A stretch of 64,000 nt of DNA from Clonostachys chloroleuca. Its lineage: Eukaryota > Ascomycota > Sordariomycetes > Hypocreales > Bionectriaceae. A program made the position numbers and the translations under genes. Positions 57,062 through 64,000 of this stretch are shown here, piece after piece. The first letter of the stretch is position 1. Each line of letters opens with the position of its first letter. The notes under the pieces are model-generated. The model did no database searches and was not told where the DNA came from. It saw only the letters and a program-made list of their open reading frames with translations. Location: the NCBI GenBank assembly GCA_037952775.1, contig JBANAY010000004.1, positions 8,866,001 through 8,930,000 of the forward strand, written 5' to 3'.

Positions 57062-59114
57062 AAGTTGTTACAATTCATACGTATATTAGTCAAGGTGCGA
57101 TGGGCATGGCGAGAGGTTTGTTGGCGAGGGATATGGCGAATCGCTCGTCATTACTGTGCAAGATGGGTAAAGAGGAAACGAAACCTAAGCGAGAATAGAG
57201 TGGGACCTTGAAGATAGGGAATTAAAGAACTTGGAAATAAGGAAGTTCATACACCTTCAGGCCGGGATTTGATTCGACTGTCATGTTCCGTACAGCCGGC
57301 GTATCGCGCAGGACCCTAGATTACCTCTACAAAACCTGAAAATTTAAGTCAACCGACAAAAGGAAATTCTCACTGCTAGCTTTGCCAGGTTGGCCTTTGT
57401 ATGTCACCACACACCCCTTGGTTGCTGAGGCATAAACATGATAAGCAACTATCTTCAGATTAGTCTTACCCCCTGCTTCTAAGGGTGTTGTCTTCTATTA
57501 GCACTACGTATAGGTGTGAACCTTGAGCTATAATCACATAATTGGCGTAGTCTCATTTCGAAGTTGCAGGTTTTACATAGGGTTGCCTAATCCCTTCCGA
57601 GTTCATAATTATGACGATCTCGTCTCGGGGGAAGGGGAAATCCTCATACGAGCTTTCTGAGATTGACGCAATATGTCGTCACAAAACCTACATAAGTCCG
57701 TAGTTGAGTACTATCGCTCAGAGAGCGTTGTTTCCATACCTTGGAAGACACTGAGAGCGGGGCACCAGCTACGATAGTTGCTTCAGAGTGACATCCAGGG
57801 GTCGCCATACCGGGAGGTTGCCGCAAGCTACTGCAAGAGTGACAGCCGTGCGGGGCGGCCCGGCCCTGGTAACTATCCATCCTAGTGGCCAAAGCGAGGA
57901 GCCGGACCGCCGCGCCGTTGCTGGAACTAATGCAACCTGTCGGTTGAATCCGTGAGGTCTACGGACTTCGACCGAGTGCGAGGGTAGCGAGTCAGCTCGG
58001 GCGAGTCAACTCGGTGTGACTATGTCTCCGGCCCTAAAGCTGGGATGCGTGGAGATGCCAACCCCCGTCGAAGCCAACCCAACCGAACCCTTGGGTTACA
58101 TTCCATGGTCAAGATAAGGTCCCCTTACCGGCCTCCCCAGCACCGGAGTGTGGGGGACAAGTACCCCACTCGGTAGATGAACCCACCCCCAGGCATACCT
58201 GGATCGGTACGGTGGAAAGGAAACCAGGATGCCTACTGTGAATAGCAGCAACACACGGAGAATCTTCCCTTATCTGGCCGGGTCATACGTGGCAATATTC
58301 GACGTAACTTTGCCAATGTAACATTGCCCTCGGGCCTCTTATGTGCGTATGCCGGATTGTGCGGCCGCTTGAGATCATCTGTTCGGCACATCTAGACACT
58401 ATCTTGCCCACAATTGCCTACTTTCCTATCCCACGTGGCCGCATTGTGCAGATTGACTGGTCGCTTTTTGCTCGCTCCTGGCTCGGTGGACCAGGAACTA
58501 CCGGGTCGGTTGGCAGGTTTCGTGGACAGGGGCTATGACATCCATACAGCATATAATGCGGCTCGCTTACCAGCCAGTTGAGATAAAGCCTATCAAACGC
58601 CAGACAAATGAATGCATATACAGGACCCCCACGCATGGCTTGTAAACTACTTCGCCAGGAAGAATTCGTAGACTTCCCCGTCCAGAGAGGTGCATCTCAT
58701 GACTTCGACGGGCAGTGTCCCAGACATGGGGGTTCCTGGCAATATGTCATTAGAAATAGGCCATACGGCTGCTCCGGAAAATCCAGGAATGCTCTCTCGC
58801 CAAAGTTTGGCTAGGGCAATCGTTTCGAGATAGCAACATCGCCCAGTGACACTTGATTCACGGCGACACCACTAGCAACAATGCCGAGGTTGCACTCGAA
58901 CATCAGATAAGCATAGTCTTGGAGATCCAGAAGACTCATTATTTGGCATTCTGATATCCTGGTTTGGAGAGCTACAATAACAGCGAGCGGCGCCTTCAGT
59001 GCGTTAAGCATGAGCAGGCGCACTTGGCATTGTGCTAACCGCGCATGGAAAGAACCCCAACGTAGCCTACCTAGAATACATCGCCGAATCGAATGAGATT
59101 GCCTTCAAGTAGTC
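57062..59114. other. 2-kb region without a supported gene
   Basis: 57,820-58,290 is noticeably GC-richer, with repeated CTCGG/CGAGT and ACCCCA/CCCACC strings. It is reminiscent of the 5' part of a fungal non-LTR retrotransposon, but no reverse transcriptase follows. Frames at 58341-58538, 58608-58814 and 58811-59023 have no family features. Confidence 0.35.
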
Positions 59115-60157
59115 TTAGAGAAGATTTCGTGGACGAGTGACGCGGCCCATAAGGGGCTGCACCCTCAAGACACCCTCGTCTCCTGCCTCCTTCGCGGCCT
59201 CGTAGGCTAGGCGGTAAACATGTAACGCCTCAGAAAACAATGGTCGACGATCTTTCCACCCCGTAACCGTCCTCAGCCTTGTTGAATCAACCCATTGAGG
59301 GAAATTGACCAACATTGGCATCCATAGTACCGCTTCCCGTCCCTTAGGGTCGACATATTCAGGGTCGCCCTGAATATTGTACTCGGTAATCAGTGCTCTA
59401 CTGATTTCGTCCACCGTTTCGTACCGATGTGAGGAGATATTGAAGACCTGACCGCGCACCTCGTCCACTCGAGGGTGAGATGCAATGGCAACATAGGCGT
59501 CGGCGCAGTCGTCAACATGTAACGCGTGTATGATATGATTTGGCGGAGCCTCCATGATGAACCGCCCCCTTGATCAGCTATCTGCTCAGCGACGGCGAAG
59601 AAGTTCTGGTAATAAGTCGACCCCCTCCCGAAGACGTTGGTAGGCCTTACTAGGACAGGCCAAAAAACGTCTGTATGGTCAAATATCTTGACCGAGAACT
59701 TCGTTCTGGCTGCCACAGCAGGCGGCGGTCTGAGCGGGGTCTCTTCAGTATGCGGAGGGGGCCCGGCCTCGCCATGTACATGTGGCCCTATCCCGTAGTC
59801 TTTGCACCCTGAGGTGAAGATGACCGTCGGCTGTCTCCCGGCAGCGGTGCTGGAAGCACTAAGAAGGCGAAGCAGGTGGACGGTGTTCTCGAAATGAAGC
59901 CCGTAGTCCTTCAGTAATTCAGTCGTAGATACAATGACGTCGAGGCGTGCTGGCAGAGCTTCGCGAATACTCTGGTGGGTCTCTCTAGAATCAATAATCC
60001 CAACCACAGGAATGACTTCTTCGGCCGCGAGCTTCTGCACGGACAGGGGAGATCTGACGAGGCCGTACGTAATCCATCCAGCACGGACGAAGGCTCGCGC
60101 AACGGCATTGCCGATGTAGCCGTTGGCACCAGTAACCAAAACAACACGAGTCGTCAT
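59115..60157 (-). CDS. NAD-dependent epimerase/dehydratase-like protein, one-base frameshift
   Basis: The start is the ATG before TTRVVLVTGANGYIGNA, a Rossmann TGxxGxxG motif. The frame stays open to VFGRGSTYYQNFFAVAEQIADQGG, then continues one frame over as MEAPPNHIIHALHVDDCADAYVA to the stop at 59115. One extra base in the C5 run at 59565-59569 restores a single 347-residue frame (..QGGRFIMEAPP..) with no intron. Extended-SDR proteins of this type are fungal reductases/epimerases acting on sugar nucleotides, or on ketones in secondary pathways. The usual YxxxK is replaced by a region around TKFSVKIFDHTDVF, so the active site is atypical or shifted. It shares a promoter with the methyltransferase. 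The frameshift is of the same kind as in three other genes of the window. Confidence 0.75.
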
Positions 60158-60763
60158 AGTGGGCGGTCCAGTCGAATCTTCGAAAGAAAGTCGATAATAA
60201 AGACGAAGAGAGGGTGTGATCACTGAGACTGTTGACTAACAAGGGCGTCGCCTGAATTTATAGACTTCAACGCCAAGTCCGACCCGCAGTTACACCCGGG
60301 AGGATTACCAAATAAAGAACTTCGGCAGCTTCATCCGCTTGTTCTCACCTGACTTGACAGAGACAGGCCATCTTGAAGGCAATTTCTCTAACTTTTTAGC
60401 CTCTTACTTGCAGCAGTGAAAGCCTGGTCTTTTAGTTTGAGGCCGTATCAATCAGTATCTCGTGGTGCCCGATATGGTCGCTGTTTGCTGTTGGTTACAA
60501 TGCCATCCTGTCTGATTGGTGTTCTATTTCTTCGTCTCTGATGCGAGTTGGATCACCATCCGCACCGCCTTATTTTGCGCACGCTGCGGCGTTCTGGGAT
60601 GCAGCATTGATTTAGGCTAAGAAGGGGAGGCAACCAACTGTGCGGGGGCTGATGAGGTATTTTTGAAGCCGAGGTCCCGCGTTGAAGCCAGACTTTCTCT
60701 CTCAAGATCCTCTTGTCCAGCGTTTCAGAAGCTAAACAACGATTAGCTCTTGTTTATTCTAAA
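60158..60763. promoter_or_regulatory. Divergent promoter, epimerase-like / methyltransferase
   Basis: 606 bp between divergent starts. An open frame precedes the methyltransferase ATG from about 60713 without a methionine. No specific operator was recognised. Confidence 0.35.
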
Positions 60764-61727
60764 ATGCCAACGTCTTGCCAGGCCGTCGCTAACCTCTATG
60801 GTAAGATCGCTGATTATGAGAATACTCGATTAGCGACCCATCCAATGGAGCGCGAGCTCACTCTGCGCGCTATTCGTGAAGCTCTAGCTACCTCTGAGAC
60901 TACACATGCTGAGCGCAAGCGTATTGCCGACGTAGGAGGTGGCCCTGGGAAAGTAGCCTTCGCACTGGCTGATGAGGGCCATCATGTCGATCTCATCGAT
61001 CTCAGTCCCGACCTAATCCGTCTTGCGGGAGCTGAGCAGGACCGGCGCGCCGCAAGTGGTGAGAACCCAGGACTCCTTGCGAGCATTGGCGTGGGCGACG
61101 CTTTGGACAGGATTCCTTTGGCGAATGACTCATACGACGCCGTTCTTCTCTTGGGGCCTCTCTACCATCTTCTGGAAGAGCCTGAGCGGAAAGAGGCGGT
61201 CGAGAATGCTCTCAGGCTCGCGAAGCCTCAGGGAGGACTCATCTTTTGCGCCTTCGTCAGTAAGGAAGCTCATCTAAGGGATCTCGCAATGCGCGACCCC
61301 GCGAGACTTGTCAACCAAAAGAATTTTATGCTAAATACGTACGTTTGTATCGATTGTATTATCTATTAACGACAAGCCTGGTGCGCTAAATTTGATACAC
61401 ATATTAACACCCGTTTCCTCCTATGACTAGCTCACCGACGGTCGTTATGAAAGGCTCAACGAGAATCTCGAACCAGAAGTTCAGTCATTCCATACGGACA
61501 GTGACGGCATACGTCGGTTCTTTCAACTTCACTTTACTGACGTGACAGAGCTTATCAGTCTGCGCTCTACGGAGGGGATTCTCGGCGGTGGGCTTGACGC
61601 CAAGCTCATTGATGCCGACAGTGAAGTCGTACGGGTATGGGCAGACTTACTCTTTGAACAGTACTCCGAGAAAGAAGAGTACCTGGGATGTGCAGACCAT
61701 TTACTTGCCGTCCTGCGCAAGAAGTGA
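60764..61727 (+). CDS. SAM-dependent methyltransferase
   Basis: Two exons, 60764-61342 and 61431-61727, with an 88-nt intron (GTTTGT..GACTAG), encode 291 aa. Motif I reads IADVGGGPGKVAFALA (about residues 50-65), motif II HHVDLIDLSPDLI, and the post-motif region YDAVLLLGPLYHLLEEPER. The last is characteristic of class-I SAM methyltransferases of the Methyltransf_11/25 type. Splicing joins NFMLNTY to LTDGRYERL. The acceptor substrate is not deducible. The close homologue style (GPLYHLLE) occurs in bacteria and fungi, so a history of transfer is possible but not shown. It is intact and divergent from the epimerase-like gene. Confidence 0.88.
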
Positions 61728-62019
61728 AGGGGTTGCCTATCGTAGTCAACAGAAGCTCAATGGCTGCTAGGGATGAACTCTAGACACTAGACGTAGCTTA
61801 AAGAGGTTATAGGGCAGATGATGATCTACCAAATAGAGAACCTCTACGGCCTTTTGCGCGAGCCCTAGAAGCCGCACACTCTTCATCCACTTGTTCTCGC
61901 CTAACAACGACCGCGATAGGCGTATATTATTCTCTTGATTCACTTTACCGCAATGTAAGCGGCTTATCTCACACTGATCTGTATCTTACATATCATCTCA
62001 AAGTATTCCATCCCCTTCG

Positions 62020-63262
62020 TCAATGGTGCCGCTTTTGGCGCTTGTTTCCATTCTCACGTTTGAACTCCCCAGAGTATAGCTTGAAAAAGTTGGTAGGCTC
62101 CGTTGCATGTTCACCTGTAACATCATGGAACGCCGTGGTGCTGATGTAATTTGTCTTGCCCTCTCGGACTAGACTGTAATATTCCAGGATGTACTGTTGC
62201 TCCGAGTCATCACTCTCAGACTGTCTCTTAAGGACCCTCTTGGCCTCAGCTCTGCGTAGATTGAGTTATTGGTTAGCGCTCGGAAACATTGAAAACGGAC
62301 TTTTTTCGCAAGTTGCGTACGCTGAAATGTCTTCGAATTCCAGTTCGCTCCCCAGAGCCTGGCTTGCAGCTTCCGCGAGTTCCTTTCCTGCACAGAGCAT
62401 TGGCCCTATAAGAGACCGTGGTTAACAGTTGTTTCTAAACTTCTGTACATCACGATTTTTCTCACCAGTGACAACCATCATTTGCCCACGGTGTCGGTCA
62501 TCGAAGCCATGTTCGCCTTTGCCGCTCAGCACTAGAGCCGCGACGAAAGCAACATCCTAAGCAGAGTCCAAATTAAAACCTTATACATCACTGGCAATAT
62601 CGCTCTGGGCTAGGCTTACACCCAAAGCCACTGGCGCGAATTTGTGATTCTTGCCAATTGGCAACGGAAGAACACCCTCCGATTTTGCTTGCGGCGCGTA
62701 TAGCAAGAGGTTCTCAGCGTAAAAACCAGCCCTAGATACCCAGAATCTATTAGTTAGGGATGCAGAGAAATATAGAATGCACTCGGTCTCCGTACCGGAT
62801 TACACATGGCGAGTGTCCAAGCTCAGTAGACGCGTCCCCCTTGCTGGCCAGTGTCAAGTTCTCCAGCTCAATGAACTCACGCAGGTGCGGTTGTTTTTTC
62901 GGATCTGCGTAGTCGCAACCCACGGAACTAATGAGGAGGACATTGGAGATTCCCGACTTCTTCGCCGCGGTGATGAGTTCGACTGAGATGTTATGCTTGT
63001 CCTTGTGAGCTGGGGGGATAAGGCAAATGGTGTCGCATCCGGTGTCCTGCAGCGTCTTCCTCATAGCTTTCTCGCGGCCTGGCGAGTGTTTAACGACCTT
63101 TGCGCCTCGCTTACCAAGCTCTTTTGCTTTGCTGGACGTTGGATCCAAGGCTAGGACAGTGAGTGAGTCTATCTTGGTGGAGAAAGGCTCACTGAGAAGT
63201 AGGTCGGCGATGGCAAAGCCAGTATTGCCATCGGCAGCTGAAATGCACACGTTGCGAGCCAT
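62020..63262 (-). CDS. NmrA-like NAD(P)-binding reductase
   Basis: Five exons, 63262-62796, 62731-62620, 62556-62466, 62405-62321 and 62251-62020, encode 328 aa. The N-terminus ISAADGNTGFAIADLLL is an atypical Rossmann motif, followed by TVLALDPTSSKAKELGKRGAKVV and TGCDTICLIPPAHKDK. AGFYAENLLLY and GKNHKFAPVALGDVAFVAA form the NmrA-family second lobe, as in fungal NAD(P)-binding proteins near secondary-metabolite genes. The tail is basic. All introns are GT..AG (60-69 nt) and in phase; no lesion was seen. It differs clearly from the NmrA-like gene at 44540-45622, so it is not a tandem duplicate. The 3' end faces the methyltransferase stop, 292 bp away. Confidence 0.85.
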
Positions 63263-64000
63263 GTCTTCTCCTTCCCGGAAGGTGAATTCCTTTAATCGGT
63301 GTAGTTATTAAAAAGTTATCTCAATGATAAGAATTGCAGGTTGGATACTTAAGCGCAATGGCAGACCACGCTGATGGGTTCATCTACATACTCTACGACG
63401 ATGCACAAGGATGCAAGTGACAATGCTATATAACGCTCTGTGATTTAGCTACACCTTTCGGTTGCAAACTGGAGTAATGATTCATGGGAAGATCTCCCCG
63501 AATTTGTATGAGAGACTTGTGACATAATCTCTGTTCTGTATGGCGTTCGTGTGACGCAAGCTTACTTTAAGCCTCACGAATAAGGTTTCCTTTTTTACTT
63601 CTTTTCCAGGGGCCTTGTGGATTTGTTTGTCGCAGACGTTTCAAACAGTAACGTCAGTTTTAATAATTAAAAGCATTCTACTACATAAAATAACGCGAAT
63701 TGCTGCTTCGTCGGCGAGCTGCATCAATTGCAGGCTCCCGCAGCAATCGCAACACTCTACTCCAGGCGCGGCGTATCTGCGTCCTAAAATGTAGTAATGG
63801 AAAAACTTCAAAACGAAAGTGAAGGAGATCCCGAGATGCGCGGATCGGCGATGCAAGATATTTGGTCACGTCATAACATGTGCCGGAGCGACTGGCCCCT
63901 CAATCTGGTCAAATCAATGCGATCACACCACAAGCATGTCGAAGTGGATTGGAAATTTTTACCTCTCAGGGCTCGGAGATCAGAGATCCAGGTGACGATA
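63263..64000. other. Right-edge intergenic region
   Basis: Promoter of the NmrA-like reductase and further sequence to the window edge. The minus-strand frame at 63641-63856 has no family features. Confidence 0.4.

Noticed and set aside
1..64000. CRISPR arrays, tRNA or rRNA genes, prophage or plasmid features
   Set aside because: None were seen. Spliced genes and fungal families make this eukaryotic chromosomal DNA, and I found no tRNA-like T-arm/anticodon pattern by eye.

Overview
This window is nuclear DNA of a filamentous ascomycete, most likely a Eurotiomycete such as Aspergillus, Penicillium or Talaromyces (inference). The genes are monocistronic and lie on both strands. Most have short 46-84 nt introns with GT..AG ends and CTAAC/CTGAC-like branch sites. 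Recognisable families include Zn2Cys6 regulators, Clr5-ankyrin proteins, P450s, NLP proteins and NmrA proteins. I saw no rRNA, tRNA, CRISPR or bacterial operon structure. Exon joins were worked out by eye from reading frame, splice signals and family fit.

Layout. 0-7 kb: a seven-span membrane protein (DUF7703-like), a scrambled TPR relic with a minisatellite, a BTB protein, and a chromodomain/AT-hook protein next to a 26-C tract. 7-8.5 kb: no convincing gene. 8.54-20.64 kb: a 12-kb AT-rich island made of RIP-like mutated Ty3/gypsy DNA, with two tandem copies, two decayed LTRs and two younger, GC-richer solo-LTR-like insertions with 5-bp target duplications. 22-33 kb: a small secreted cysteine-rich protein, a broken Clr5-ankyrin gene, an NLP (necrosis-inducing family) gene, a DUF6594 membrane protein and a secreted intradiol dioxygenase.

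34-48 kb looks like one catabolic or detoxification cluster: a carboxymuconolactone decarboxylase-like protein, a quinone-oxidoreductase-like gene, a Zn2Cys6 regulator, a Baeyer-Villiger monooxygenase, a metallo-beta-lactamase-fold lactonase, an NmrA-like reductase and an MFS carrier. Upstream regions of this block hold repeated GCCGAA/TTCGGC hexamers, a candidate site for the local regulator. Much of it is damaged. The monooxygenase has a lost splice donor and an in-frame TAG, the oxidoreductase has a 7-bp tandem duplication plus a frameshift, and the lactonase is split by an apparently intact Tc1/mariner transposon.

48-63.3 kb carries tailoring-type genes, several in divergent pairs: alpha/beta hydrolase, two P450s, a fatty-acid desaturase, a nucleoside-sugar-epimerase-like reductase, a methyltransferase and a second NmrA protein. 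No PKS, NRPS or terpene cyclase backbone gene is visible. Four genes across the window (ankyrin, oxidoreductase, hydrolase, epimerase) each need exactly one extra G/C in a G/C run of 5-6 to restore frame. That pattern suggests homopolymer undercalls in the assembly as much as real mutation.
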